Shown: one piece after another, positions 17,186 to 26,081 of the stretch | Numbering within the stretch: position 1 is the first letter of the stretch | Layout of the letters: each line of letters begins with the position of its first letter | NCBI GenBank assembly: GCA_002698995.1 | Contig: PAAX01000013.1 | Span: 53,921 to 117,920 of the forward strand | Origin: Ignavibacteriota bacterium | GTDB lineage: Bacteria; Bacteroidota; Ignavibacteria; Ignavibacteriales; Melioribacteraceae | Direction of reading: 5' to 3' | DNA length: 64,000 nucleotides | Program-made: the position numbers and the translations under genes | Notes under the pieces: model-generated | The model's database searches: none | Told to the model about the DNA's origin: nothing | What the model saw: the letters and a program-made list of their open reading frames with translations, nothing else

Positions 17186-17947
17186 TCACGAAAATAATTT
17201 ATCAATTTCTTCTTGCGAAGCTTTTCTTTTTTGATCATCTACTATATTATCAACTGTCTGCTGTCTTTCTTCTGATTTATCATATCTTGCATTGGGATCA
17301 AAACTTACATGTTCATCAATAACTATATGTTTATCAGTAATTTTATCTTTAATCTCAGCATGCTCAATATCATTAACTAAAGAGGCTAATTTTCCATGTA
17401 CCTGTTCGATTAAATGTGTTACAGCAGCAAGCTGCTGTGCTGTAATATCCTGCACTTGAAGCGATAAGGTTATTTTGTAAGTATCATCATTAATTTTCTG
17501 CATCTTTGATTTTATATCATCAAAAATTCCGTTATGATCATCAAGCTGATAAATTTCATTTATAAGTTTGTACTCTTCGGAATCTTTGTTTAATGTTTCG
17601 AAAAGCTTTTTATAAAGTTCATCTTTTTTAGATCTTTTTTCCAAAATCTTTTGAAATATCCCGTCAACTACAACTAACTCATTTGAAATATCATCAACAA
17701 GATCAAGAATTTCGGTAGTAGCCAATTCGGTTGCACTGGTTACATTGTTAATTTGATTAGCTGCTTTGGGCATTTGGCTTGTGCTGTCTGCGATTGAAGT
17801 ATTTATACTTTCTAACAAAGGAACAACATCCCGCATAAAACTAATTAGACTTTGTATAATGGGAACAATTCTTTCGCCAAATCTGAATATATCTTTAAGA
17901 TCATTCAATTTATCAAAAATCTGACTCATATTTGTTGGTGTCTGCAT
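17186..17947 (-). CDS. cheZ: CheZ-type phosphatase of CheY-P
   Basis: This 253-residue helical protein carries the CheZ active-site pattern: in LQVQDITAQQLAAVTHLIEQ, Asp167 and Gln171 match the D-x3-Q pair (Asp143/Gln147 of E. coli CheZ) that dephosphorylates CheY-P. The C-terminus ends ASQEEIDKLFS after a flexible linker. That resembles the FliM-type CheY-binding peptide (LSQDEIDALL), so the protein probably tethers CheY-P through it. It lies between cheY and cheA (6-nt gap to cheA). CheZ is scattered outside Proteobacteria, which makes this copy notable. Confidence 0.85.
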   Translation of the reverse strand: MQTPTNMSQIFDKLNDLKDIFRFGERIVPIIQSLISFMRDVVPLLESINTSIADSTSQMPKAANQINNVTSATELATTEILDLVDDISNELVVVDGIFQKILEKRSKKDELYKKLFETLNKDSEEYKLINEIYQLDDHNGIFDDIKSKMQKINDDTYKITLSLQVQDITAQQLAAVTHLIEQVHGKLASLVNDIEHAEIKDKITDKHIVIDEHVSFDPNARYDKSEERQQTVDNIVDDQKRKASQEEIDKLFS

Positions 17948-17960
17948 TTCACTTCCCTTA

Positions 17961-18338
17961 TTATAAATTTGCTAAAATTTGGTCGATCTTTTCTTTTAAT
18001 ATTTGTGGAGTAAACGGCTTTACAACGTAATTGTTTACTCTTGCCTGTAAAGCTTGAACAATATCTTCTTTAACACCGCGGGTTGTAACCATAAGTATAG
18101 GAAGATTATTTTTTGAAGCATCACCGCGTATAGCTTGAGTCAATTCCAATCCTGTCATATTAGGCATATTCCAGTCGGTTATTACAAAATTAACTGAACT
18201 ATCGGCATTTAATTTTGCAAGAGCGTCATTACCATCATTAGCTTCAACGTAATCATTGTAACCCAAATTTTTCAAAGAATTCACAACAATTCTTCTCATG
18301 GTTACTGAATCATCTACTACTAAAAATTTGAGTCCCAT
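17961..18338 (-). CDS. cheY: Chemotaxis response regulator CheY
   Basis: A single-domain receiver of 125 residues that carries the signal from CheA to the flagellar switch. The acid pair is Asp9-Asp10 and the phospho-acceptor Asp55 (ITDWNMPNMTGLEL). The switch Thr is in ILMVTTRG and the Lys in NNYVVKPFTP. The WNMPNM and VVKPFT words are those of true CheY rather than of generic receivers. It stands just upstream of cheZ. Confidence 0.93.
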   Translation of the reverse strand: MGLKFLVVDDSVTMRRIVVNSLKNLGYNDYVEANDGNDALAKLNADSSVNFVITDWNMPNMTGLELTQAIRGDASKNNLPILMVTTRGVKEDIVQALQARVNNYVVKPFTPQILKEKIDQILANL

Positions 18339-18356
18339 TTAATTCATCCTTGTAAA

Positions 18357-18722
18357 TTAGTTTAAATATTTTGCTACTTCGTATTGAATTCTTTTAGGAT
18401 CGAACGGCTTAACAAGATAAGAATTAGCACCGCAGCTCATTCCCCTTTCAATTTCTTCACTACCAGCTAGAGAGGAGAGAATAATAATCGGAACATCTCC
18501 GTAAGCTAAGTTTTCTCTAATTGATTTAATCAATTCAAAGCCATCTAAGTTAGGCATATTAAGATCAGTAATTATCAAATCAACTTTTTTACTGGGAAGC
18601 AGTTCTATGGCTTCCATTCCATCGCATGCAGAAATTACTTCAAATCCTTGCATAGTAAGTGAAAAGGAGACAAACTTTCTGATTGTGGGGGAATCGTCTG
18701 CAATTAAAATCACCTTTTTCAT
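18357..18722 (-). CDS. Second CheY-like single-domain response regulator
   Basis: A 121-residue stand-alone receiver: Asp9-Asp10, phospho-acceptor Asp53 (ITDLNMPNLDGFEL), switch Ser in IIILSSLAG and Lys in SYLVKPFDP. It resembles the CheY-like proteins that accompany receptor-modification genes and may act as a phosphate sink or adaptation regulator. It sits between cheR and cheY in one operon (8-nt gap to cheR). Whether it binds FliM cannot be told from sequence. Confidence 0.9.
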   Translation of the reverse strand: MKKVILIADDSPTIRKFVSFSLTMQGFEVISACDGMEAIELLPSKKVDLIITDLNMPNLDGFELIKSIRENLAYGDVPIIILSSLAGSEEIERGMSCGANSYLVKPFDPKRIQYEVAKYLN

Positions 18723-18729
18723 TTATTGA

Positions 18730-19638
18730 CTACTCCTTTTTATATCCAATTGTTTTGGGATAACTAATTAATTTAAATGCTTTTGATATTCCGTGAAGTG
18801 TTTCGGAATAACCAATAAATAGATATCCCCCTTTTATAAGTGAGTTATAAAGCTGAGATACTACTTTAGTTTTTGAAATCTGATCAAAGTATATTAATAC
18901 GTTTGCACAAAATATTACATCATAACCCATCATAGAACGCATTGCCGCTTCATCATAAAGATTGAGTATTTTGAAATTGACCATACTTCTTATTTTTTCA
19001 TCTAAAATATATTTACCGTTTTCATGCTTAAAATATTTTTTCAGATAATAAGCCGGTGCATTTCTTATTGCATATTCTTTATATACTCCGCTTTGCGCGG
19101 TTTCTACAACTGCGTGGTTTATATCAGTACCAACAATTTCTATAGTAAGATTTGGGTATTTCGGTTTTATTAGTTCTTGAAAAAGAATTGCAACCGAATA
19201 AGCTTCTTCACCGGAAGAGGAAGCAGCACTCCAAATTCTAATTCTATTCTTATTTAATTTAGCCGGATTATTCAACAGATCAGGTATTACCGAACTTACC
19301 AACGCATCAAGCTGAGGCTGGTTTCTAAAGAAGAAAGTTTCATTAATTGTAATTACTTCATATAAATATTTTAACTCAGCCTGCCTGTTAAAATTGAATC
19401 GAACATAATCTAGATATTCTTCGAATGTTTTTATACCAAGATAAGTTATTCTCTTTTGAAGTCTGCTTTCCAAAAGATATTTCTTATTATCCTGAAAATA
19501 AATACCGCATATATCATAAATAAACTTACGCCAATCCTCAAAAGCTTTATCGGAAAGTTTTGCATCTTTATTTAAAAGACTATTTCCGAATGTGAGATTT
19601 ATTGGACTTTTTGCCTGCGTATTTGCAAAATTATTCAT
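18730..19638 (-). CDS. cheR: Chemotaxis protein methyltransferase CheR
   Basis: CheR methylates chemoreceptor glutamates using S-adenosylmethionine. The SAM-binding motif RIRIWSAASSSGEEAYSVAI (about 133-152; consensus SAGCSSGEE) and GTDINHAVVETAQSGVYKEY (about 170-190) are intact. The N-terminal helical CheR_N domain and the FCANVLIYF motif late in the protein are also present. Length 302 is typical. No TPR extension is attached. Confidence 0.95.
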   Translation of the reverse strand: MNNFANTQAKSPINLTFGNSLLNKDAKLSDKAFEDWRKFIYDICGIYFQDNKKYLLESRLQKRITYLGIKTFEEYLDYVRFNFNRQAELKYLYEVITINETFFFRNQPQLDALVSSVIPDLLNNPAKLNKNRIRIWSAASSSGEEAYSVAILFQELIKPKYPNLTIEIVGTDINHAVVETAQSGVYKEYAIRNAPAYYLKKYFKHENGKYILDEKIRSMVNFKILNLYDEAAMRSMMGYDVIFCANVLIYFDQISKTKVVSQLYNSLIKGGYLFIGYSETLHGISKAFKLISYPKTIGYKKE

Positions 19639-19653
19639 TATTAGGGCCTCGGG

Positions 19654-21039
19654 TTACGAATTTTGTATATCAAGTTGATTCAAAAAATATTCTGCTCTTT
19701 CGGCAATCATTTCTTCTGAATCTTTACTTAATTGTTTAATTGCTTCAAACGATCTCTCATCATTAATTGTCTCAAGAATTTCAAGTAATCTCATTCTATT
19801 CCACATATCATCATCTTCAAGCATTGTATCTGTAAATAATAACGCTTTATCCAATGCTGTAAAAAAGAGAAGTTCAATTGAACTTCTTCTAACTTCTTCA
19901 TCCGGATGTGTTAAGTTATTTGCAAACACATCACTTAAATTCTGTATATCTAGAGCAGATAATTCACCTAACGATTGACCACCGTCATTCTGAATTATTT
20001 CTTTTGTCAATTCAAAAAGTTCTTTTAGGTTTTTTGGTTTTGTATTTAGATAATCGGTCAATTTGGGATATAAGTATGAAGGATTTTCAAAGAATTTAGT
20101 CTTCACATTATTATCAATAACTTCGTCAATACCGTAAATACTTAGTGATGCTTCTATTACTTCTTTATCTTCAAATACGGTAATTAAATTAGAAGCTGCT
20201 CTTTTATATCTCGGTTCCCCTTCAATCAATGTTCTTAAAATTATATTTTTAAAATTCTCGTCGAACGGAACATCGATAGAAAATTTCTGCTGAAGTTTCA
20301 TTAATGATTCAACAATAGGCCAAGAGATTGGACCTTTTGTTTCTCTAATTTCATTTACCAATAAAAAGAATGCTTCTTCGTTTCCAATTTCGCCCAGACT
20401 TTCAATCATAGAAAATTTTGTCAATTCATCTTCTTTAGGATATCTCTCAATTATAAAATTTACTGCTTCTTTATTTCCAATTTTTCCAAGGGCTTCAATT
20501 ACGGTAGGTTTGAAAAGTTCGTTCTGATCATAAACTTTTATTAAGTCGTCAATGCAATCCTGACAGTTAACATTTCCCAGAGCTTCTATACATGCAAGTA
20601 TTACGTTATCATTTTTAGAGACTGAAAGAATTTCCTTTGCTTGAAATCTTATTGAATCATCACCAATCAAACCTGCAATATCTATTAAGAATTTCTGGTC
20701 ATCATCATTGCATGAAGTTAAATATTCTTTAATTGCGGGGAGCGAATTATATTTTTTCTTCAATAAAATTTCACCGGCTAAATTTCTAACTGAAATTTCA
20801 TCCGAAGAAATTAACGGAACAACATTTCTGGGAATTAATTCGTTATCAGATAAGATAAGAAGATTTGATACAGCATCTCTTACCCCTTTATCTTCATCTT
20901 TTATCAACTGAATCAGATCACCAATTAAACTGTTATCCAAATCATGATAATTTATTGATTCAATTGCTTCTCTTTTTTCAGAAGAATCTGTATTCTTCAA
21001 TTTTTTTAGGATTTCCTGCGGGTTAATATTTTGTTCCAT
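19654..21039 (-). CDS. HEAT-repeat protein heading the chemotaxis operon
   Basis: A 461-residue soluble protein made of tandem HEAT-like helical hairpins of about 31 residues (for example DQKFLIDIAGLIGDDSIRFQ, ILACIEALGNVNCQDCIDDL, PTVIEALGKIGNKEAVNFII, KFSMIESLGEIGNEEAFFLL). The C-terminal hairpins end in a dimer-like acidic tail. It is probably a scaffold for protein contacts. It is the first gene after a strong sigma-28-type promoter and 15 nt upstream of cheR, so it should be made together with the chemotaxis proteins. No catalytic motif is seen. Confidence 0.8.
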   Translation of the reverse strand: MEQNINPQEILKKLKNTDSSEKREAIESINYHDLDNSLIGDLIQLIKDEDKGVRDAVSNLLILSDNELIPRNVVPLISSDEISVRNLAGEILLKKKYNSLPAIKEYLTSCNDDDQKFLIDIAGLIGDDSIRFQAKEILSVSKNDNVILACIEALGNVNCQDCIDDLIKVYDQNELFKPTVIEALGKIGNKEAVNFIIERYPKEDELTKFSMIESLGEIGNEEAFFLLVNEIRETKGPISWPIVESLMKLQQKFSIDVPFDENFKNIILRTLIEGEPRYKRAASNLITVFEDKEVIEASLSIYGIDEVIDNNVKTKFFENPSYLYPKLTDYLNTKPKNLKELFELTKEIIQNDGGQSLGELSALDIQNLSDVFANNLTHPDEEVRRSSIELLFFTALDKALLFTDTMLEDDDMWNRMRLLEILETINDERSFEAIKQLSKDSEEMIAERAEYFLNQLDIQNS

Positions 21040-21075
21040 AAAATGCCTTTATTAATACCAGTTTATCTAAGTGAA

Positions 21076-21102
21076 TTATCGGAAAATTTTTCTGATTATT
21101 TA
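21076..21102 (-). promoter_or_regulatory. Sigma-28 (FliA-type) promoter of the chemotaxis operon
   Basis: The minus strand has TAAA (21102-21099), a spacer of exactly 15 nt, then TCCGATAA (21083-21076). This matches the consensus TAAA-N15-GCCGATAA at 11 of 12 positions. It lies 37 nt before the HEAT-protein start and would control the whole che operon as a late flagellar class. Confidence 0.75.
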
Positions 21103-21175
21103 TAGGCATTTAAAAAGAAATCAGTAATTTTTACATAATTATATAAAATGAGGGGGGTATTAAACTAAAATTGAA

Positions 21176-22576
21176 TTAAGAAATTGTTCTTGTTACTTCA
21201 ATTCCCAATTGTTCCATTCTATATCTTAGTTTTGATCTAGAAAGACCAAGAACTTTTGCGGCTTGAACTTGATTCCCTTTGGTAATATCAAGTGTTTTTA
21301 GAATTAAATCTTTTAGAACAACTTCAATTTTAATTCCTTCGGAAGGAACTTTAAGAACATATTTTCCCGATCCGGAGGTTGTATCGTTATCATCAAAGTT
21401 TTTTAAAAATCCGAAATGTTTCTCTTTAAGAACATCACCTTCCATCATTAATACAGCTCTTTCCATTGTGTTCATTAATTCTCTAACATTTCCTTTCCAA
21501 GGTTGATTTAGCAGCAGTTCTATTACCGAATCATCCATTCCTTTTATTTTTTGATCGAACTTTAATGCAAATCTCTGCATAAAACTGAATGCTAAAACCG
21601 GAATATCTTCTTTCCTTTCGCGTAAAGGGGGAATGATAATTTTTGCTACATTAAGTCGATAATAAAGATCTTCTCTAAAATTTCCTTTCTTTACTTCTTC
21701 TTCAAGATTTCTATTTGTAGCAGCTAAAACTCTAACATTAACGGAAATTTCTCTCTCGCCGCCAAGACGGTAGAATTTCTTTTCCTGTAAAATTCTAAGG
21801 AGTTTCACTTGTAAATCTAGAGTAAGTTCACCAATTTCATCAAGAAGGATTGTACCGCCATCGGCAAGTTCAAATTTACCAAGTTTTGTTTTTTGAGCTG
21901 CCCCGGTAAACGCTCCCTTTTCATGCCCAAATAATTCACTTTCCGCCAATTCTTTGGGGATTGTTGCACAGTTAATAGGGATAAAAACTTTATTGCTTCT
22001 TGGACTTTGCTGATGAATAAACTTTGCAAAAACTTCTTTTCCGGTTCCGCTTTCTCCTTCAAGAAGAATTGTTGTATCATCACTTTTAGCAAGTTTTTCA
22101 ACAACATTAATTATTCTTACAATCGGTTTGCTCTTGCCAAAAAATTCACGATTTAATTTATCATCGGAATTTATAACATCTCTAAGTTTATCAACTTCAT
22201 ATTTTAGTTTAAGATGATTAACACATTTATTAAGCACAAGTTTAAGTTGATCCAAATCAAGTGGTTTTAAGAGAAAATCGAATGCTCCTATTTTCATCGC
22301 TTCAACCGCAATCTTTACATCACTGTATCCCGTAATCATTACAACAGGAATATGAAAATATTTTTCCTGAAGATCTTTAAGAATATCCAAACCGTTGTGA
22401 GTAGTTAAATAAATATCGAGCAGAATAATATCGGGCTGGTGCATTTCAACTGCTTCAATAACCTTACCTCCATCCATACAAAATTCAGCTTGATATTCTA
22501 ATCTTTCCAGCACTCTTTTTAATGAAAGACAGATTAAATTATCATCATCTACTATTAGTATTTTTGGAGTTATCAT
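21176..22576 (-). CDS. Sigma-54-dependent response regulator (FleR/FlrC-like)
   Basis: A 466-residue NtrC-family activator. The receiver has Asp10-Asp12 and phospho-acceptor Asp54. The AAA+ domain has Walker A GESGTGKEVFAKF, the sigma-54 contact loop GAFTGA and Walker B GGTILLDEIGEL. The Fis-type helix-turn-helix is at the C-terminus (GNQVQAAKVLGLSRSKLRYR). The protein would open sigma-54 promoters. Setting among flagellar genes and pairing with the next kinase suggest control of hook/basal-body genes, as FleR/FlrC do. Candidate targets are at 13886-13901 and 30528-30543. Its start lies 5 nt after the kinase stop. Confidence 0.93.
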   Translation of the reverse strand: MITPKILIVDDDNLICLSLKRVLERLEYQAEFCMDGGKVIEAVEMHQPDIILLDIYLTTHNGLDILKDLQEKYFHIPVVMITGYSDVKIAVEAMKIGAFDFLLKPLDLDQLKLVLNKCVNHLKLKYEVDKLRDVINSDDKLNREFFGKSKPIVRIINVVEKLAKSDDTTILLEGESGTGKEVFAKFIHQQSPRSNKVFIPINCATIPKELAESELFGHEKGAFTGAAQKTKLGKFELADGGTILLDEIGELTLDLQVKLLRILQEKKFYRLGGEREISVNVRVLAATNRNLEEEVKKGNFREDLYYRLNVAKIIIPPLRERKEDIPVLAFSFMQRFALKFDQKIKGMDDSVIELLLNQPWKGNVRELMNTMERAVLMMEGDVLKEKHFGFLKNFDDNDTTSGSGKYVLKVPSEGIKIEVVLKDLILKTLDITKGNQVQAAKVLGLSRSKLRYRMEQLGIEVTRTIS

Positions 22577-22581
22577 AAATT

Positions 22582-23262
22582 CTAAACCTTAAATTTCACT
22601 GTAAAAGTTGTACCTTCACCCTCTTTACTATTAAAATCAATTTCCGCATTTTGTTCTTCAAGAAGCATTTTGCAGACGCTTAATCCTAATCCGGTACCAT
22701 TTTTTTTGTTTGTGTAAAAATCGGTAAAAATTTTAACTTTATCCTCATCTTTAATTCCACAGCCTAAATCAGCAACTTCCATAATAATTTTTTCTTTACC
22801 CGATTTGTAAGTACGCAAAAATATTTGTGAATTTCTGGGACTCGCTTCTATTGCGTTGGTTAATAAATTCAAAATTACCTGAGTAGTTTTATTTTTACTA
22901 ATATTTACCATTGGAAGATTATTAGAAAGTTCCGGCACAATTTCAATACTTTTTCTTCTTGCGGCACTTGTAATTATTTCTAACGATTGTTCGGCAATTG
23001 TGTTCAACGAATAAAGATCGGTATCTTTTACATTTTTCCTGGAAAACTCAAGTGTGCTTTCAATTAAGTATTGAATTCTTTCAACCGCTTCCATAGCGGA
23101 TAAAACAGATTCTTTAGTATCGGGATCATATTTTTCAACCGACATTTCCAATAGACTAAGATTCAGTTTAATAGCTGAGAGGGGGTTGCGAATTTCGTGA
23201 GCTAAACTTGCTGCAAGTTTACCCAGAATTACAAGTTTATTATTTTGGACTTCGTTCTTCAA
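22582..23262 (-). CDS. Soluble histidine kinase without sensor domain (FleS/FlrB-like)
   Basis: A 226-residue kinase core: HisKA with His22 in AASLAHEIRNPLSAIKLNLS, then HATPase_c with N-box LLTNAIEASP, DLGCGIKDEDK and GTGLGLSVCKMLL. No PAS or membrane domain is present, so the input must come from a partner protein. The frame starts at TTG (23262); a stop lies four codons upstream, so no longer version exists. The T-run of a long terminator-like hairpin immediately precedes the start. It is probably the partner of the adjoining sigma-54 activator. Confidence 0.88.
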   Translation of the reverse strand: MKNEVQNNKLVILGKLAASLAHEIRNPLSAIKLNLSLLEMSVEKYDPDTKESVLSAMEAVERIQYLIESTLEFSRKNVKDTDLYSLNTIAEQSLEIITSAARRKSIEIVPELSNNLPMVNISKNKTTQVILNLLTNAIEASPRNSQIFLRTYKSGKEKIIMEVADLGCGIKDEDKVKIFTDFYTNKKNGTGLGLSVCKMLLEEQNAEIDFNSKEGEGTTFTVKFKV

Positions 23263-23265
23263 TAA

Positions 23266-23347
23266 AAAAGCCTATAAACCGATTTCTTTATGGAAAATAT
23301 ATTACTTAAAAAGTAAAAAACTTGCAAATATCGTTTTATAGGCTTTT
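23266..23347 (-). terminator. Long inverted repeat between flgM and the kinase gene
   Basis: Arms at 23266-23283 and 23330-23347 are complementary at 17 of 18 positions (AAAAGCCTATAAACCGAT). The 46-nt loop contains a smaller TTACTT/AAGTAA stem. On the minus strand the second arm ends in GGCTTTTTTATTG, a proper T-run that runs straight into the TTG start of the kinase. It probably ends flgM transcripts and may also restrict kinase translation. Confidence 0.6.
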
Positions 23348-23352
23348 AAAAA

Positions 23353-23619
23353 TTATTTTGAACCTTTCAGCTCGCTTAAAATTGCATCCGCAACTTTATT
23401 GATAACTTCATCACTATTGTAATAATTAGAATTGATTCTTTCTTTTATTACTTCAACATTTTTCAATTCGGCTGAACTGCTCTGTATAACTCTGGCAGCA
23501 TCGGAAATTTCCAGTTTATCCGATCCTGGTTTTGCATCTGCTAATTTCTTTTCAATTTTCTGCCTGTTATACGCATCCCTAATAGGATTAATGTTATTTC
23601 CTAAACCTTTTATATCCAC
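23353..23619 (-). CDS. flgM: Anti-sigma-28 factor FlgM
   Basis: An 88-residue protein with the FlgM pattern. The N-terminus is disordered (NNINPIRDAYNRQKIEKKLA). A DKLEISDAARVIQSSSAELK segment (about 34-53) follows, then C-terminal helices that bind FliA (VIKERINSNYYNSDEVINKV, about 58-77). FlgM holds sigma-28 inactive until it is exported through the finished hook. The start is GTG with AGGTGAT before it. Sigma-28 itself is not encoded in the window, but two good sigma-28 promoters are. Confidence 0.85.
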   Translation of the reverse strand: MDIKGLGNNINPIRDAYNRQKIEKKLADAKPGSDKLEISDAARVIQSSSAELKNVEVIKERINSNYYNSDEVINKVADAILSELKGSK

Positions 23620-23623
23620 TTTA

Positions 23624-23956
23624 TCACCTTTTATAATTAACCAATTTTTTTTCGTTCTGCTTAACTTTTAATTCCTCGCCAAACTTATTTTTCAATTCTG
23701 TTCTTTCTTTAATCATATTATCGAACTTATTATTTATTTCTTTAATGATATTTTCAAATTCCGAGTTAAATTGTTGAAGATCACTTTTATCATAATTTTT
23801 CAACATTTCTTCGCGTTTATGTTTAATTGATAATAATCTTTGATTTACTAATTCCATTTTTTCATCAAAATTATAATCATTAATTCCGTTCAATCCAAAA
23901 AGAACTTGATTTAACTGCTGTTTAATTGCCGCAATATGTTGATTAATTGCATTCAT
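23624..23956 (-). CDS. Coiled-coil flagellar chaperone candidate (FlgN/FliT-like)
   Basis: A 110-residue, all-helical, Lys/Glu/Asn-rich protein between fliD and flgM. The ATG at 23956 is chosen because it lies 1 nt after the fliD stop; a longer frame would start inside fliD and adds a segment unlike the rest. Size and coiled-coil character fit the export chaperones FliT (for FliD) or FlgN (for FlgK/L), and both neighbours support one of these. There is no diagnostic motif, so the exact family is open. Confidence 0.7.
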   Translation of the reverse strand: MNAINQHIAAIKQQLNQVLFGLNGINDYNFDEKMELVNQRLLSIKHKREEMLKNYDKSDLQQFNSEFENIIKEINNKFDNMIKERTELKNKFGEELKVKQNEKKLVNYKR

Positions 23957-23957
23957 T

Positions 23958-25712
23958 TTAGAAAAAACTTCCCGACGAATAATTACTGAATACATCCTGA
24001 GAAGCAAGTAAAGTTGCAAGCTGCATCTGCATATCTTGATATTTTTTTCTTAGAACTTCTGCACTTTTATTAATTGTAGTTTCTACAGAACTAATTCTGT
24101 CATTAATACTTTTTATATAATCATCGTAACCTTTTTTCGAAAGTGTTAAATATCCTTCGGTTCCAACATAAGAATCTAATTTATTAAAAAGAGTTTTTGC
24201 AATACCGGTTTCTCCGGTAAACAAGTTTGTTACTTCATCAAAATTATTATTGAGTTTATCAGTTATTGTTGTTTCATCAAGTGAAATTCCAGTGCCGGGA
24301 TTAAATGAAATTCCAATTGAAGTTAATGTATTCAAAAGAGAATTATCGTTATCAAAGGTTTTATATACAGTTGATGTTAATTCATTTAATATAGTTGAGG
24401 CATTACTGTCTCCAATAAAGAAACCTCTATTTCCGTCAATTGATTTGGAATTGTTCTTTATGTAAGTATAAACTTCATTAAAATTTGTTACAAAATTCTT
24501 GATTTCGGTCTTAACATTATCAATGTTCTTTTCAACATTTACATTTACATCAGCGTCTCCAGAATCCATTACAGACTTTAAATTAATAGTAACTCCGTTC
24601 ACTAAATCTGAAATGGTATTGCTGTTTCTATTAATGTTAACACCATTAAAAGAAATTTTCGCATTTAATTGATTATTAGCTGAAGTAATATCCGAATAAA
24701 GAAAACCACCTATATTTGTATTTTCATCAAAAGATGTTCTTGCCGATCCTAAATCAAGCCCAAGATTTGCAAGCAAATCACCAGATGAATCTGCAATATT
24801 TGTGATTCGATAATCAAGTCCGCTCTGCTTTGAAGTAAATGAAATTTGAGTTGATCCTGAAGTAGGAGAAAACTGAGATGATGTTATACTTCCTGAAGCT
24901 CCTTTTTCTTTCTCAATATTAATTCCTAAATCTGTCAGTAATGTACCGGTATCACTTGATTGAAGAATAGAAATATCTTTAGTAGAATCTGTTACTGTAA
25001 ACTTTATATTAACATTCGAACCATCAATTACTTTTTCAGCTGTAAGTCCTGAAATATCGGAAGTCTGTGAAATTATTGAATCAATTATTTCTTCGTAAGT
25101 TTGACCGGCAGAATAAGTAATTTTATGTTCAGTTCCGGCAAGATCAATTTTAAATTCTCCGTCTGCACCGGAATAAGAACCTGTAACCGCATTTGATTCA
25201 ACAACAGCTTTATCGTTATTTACTGCACTGTTAATTTTTGAGAGAATTGTTTCATTATCATCTGTATCAAGAATATCAACTGAAACTTCACTGTTAAATT
25301 CTCCCCCTTCACCATCACCAGTTTTGATATTAAATTTATAAGTTCCTGTTGTTATCCCCTGAACAGTAGATTCATCCAATCTTTGTGAAAGAAGGATATC
25401 ATTTTTTGCCAACTGGTTTACTCTTAAATTAAAAGATGCCGGTTCAGCAGAACTTGTAGAGGTAACATTAAAATAATCGCTGTTAGATAATGATACTTTT
25501 GTTGAATTGAAAGGTGATTCAGTTCCGGTTTTGAGTAGTTTTTCGAGCTGTGTATTTAATGTAGATATTTTTTTAGAAAGAGTTGAATAAGCGGATGAAA
25601 GATTTGAGAATTTATTCTTTCTAGTAACTAATGGAGTAACTCTTCTGGCAGATTCAGCAGAATTATATGAGTTAACCATTTGTGTTATATATGACGTAGA
25701 AAGAATTTCCAT
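23958..25712 (-). CDS. fliD: Flagellar cap / hook-associated protein 2, FliD
   Basis: FliD caps the filament and guides flagellin folding. The N-terminal coiled-coil region (TLSKKISTLNTQLEKLLKTG) and FliD_N (FNLRVNQLAKNDILLSQRL, about 88-107) are present. A Ser/Thr/Asp-rich middle and FliD_C follow (YLTLSKKGYDDYIKSINDRI and EVLRKKYQDMQMQLATLLAS at the end). The 584-residue length lies in the upper normal range. It follows fliS (9-nt gap). Confidence 0.93.
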   Translation of the reverse strand: MEILSTSYITQMVNSYNSAESARRVTPLVTRKNKFSNLSSAYSTLSKKISTLNTQLEKLLKTGTESPFNSTKVSLSNSDYFNVTSTSSAEPASFNLRVNQLAKNDILLSQRLDESTVQGITTGTYKFNIKTGDGEGGEFNSEVSVDILDTDDNETILSKINSAVNNDKAVVESNAVTGSYSGADGEFKIDLAGTEHKITYSAGQTYEEIIDSIISQTSDISGLTAEKVIDGSNVNIKFTVTDSTKDISILQSSDTGTLLTDLGINIEKEKGASGSITSSQFSPTSGSTQISFTSKQSGLDYRITNIADSSGDLLANLGLDLGSARTSFDENTNIGGFLYSDITSANNQLNAKISFNGVNINRNSNTISDLVNGVTINLKSVMDSGDADVNVNVEKNIDNVKTEIKNFVTNFNEVYTYIKNNSKSIDGNRGFFIGDSNASTILNELTSTVYKTFDNDNSLLNTLTSIGISFNPGTGISLDETTITDKLNNNFDEVTNLFTGETGIAKTLFNKLDSYVGTEGYLTLSKKGYDDYIKSINDRISSVETTINKSAEVLRKKYQDMQMQLATLLASQDVFSNYSSGSFF

Positions 25713-25721
25713 TCTTATAAC

Positions 25722-26057
25722 CTATTTCTTAAATATTCCTACCCAAGAGCTTCTTAGTTCGGATAGAATTTTATGAGCTTCGGAATAATTACCTTCACGC
25801 ATTTTATCTTGGCAATATTTATAGAGCTTAAATAAACCGATAGAAACTTCTTTCACTTCATCGGTATCATATCTTAAAGCATCAATCAAAACTTGCAGAG
25901 CTTTATTAGTTTTAGCAACATTCTTTTTCTGACAATTCATAATTGCAAAATCGTAAACCTTTAGAAGCAGTTTTTCCGGCGTAGCTTCCAAAATTTCTTT
26001 GGTTAAATATTGTTTTGCAATATTATGTCCGTTACCTGCATATGCTAAATGATTCAT
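25722..26057 (-). CDS. fliS: Flagellin chaperone FliS
   Basis: A 111-residue helical export chaperone that binds the flagellin C-terminus. The N-terminal NIAKQYLTKEILEATPEKLL and following LLKVYDFAIMNCQKK (about 12-45) are the FliS signature. It lies between the flagellin terminator and fliD, in the common fliC-fliS-fliD order. No convincing promoter was seen in the 75 nt upstream, which are taken up mostly by the terminator. Confidence 0.92.
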   Translation of the reverse strand: MNHLAYAGNGHNIAKQYLTKEILEATPEKLLLKVYDFAIMNCQKKNVAKTNKALQVLIDALRYDTDEVKEVSIGLFKLYKYCQDKMREGNYSEAHKILSELRSSWVGIFKK

Positions 26058-26081
26058 TGTTTTAAATCCGCTTTAATTGAG

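Noticed and set aside
21817..22107. Minus-strand frame of 96 aa inside the sigma-54 activator
   Set aside because: Another frame of the conserved AAA+ domain; no independent support.
23957..24019. Longer start of the FlgN/FliT-like gene inside fliD
   Set aside because: The 21 extra residues come from the conserved fliD C-terminal region in another frame; the ATG at 23956 directly follows the fliD stop.
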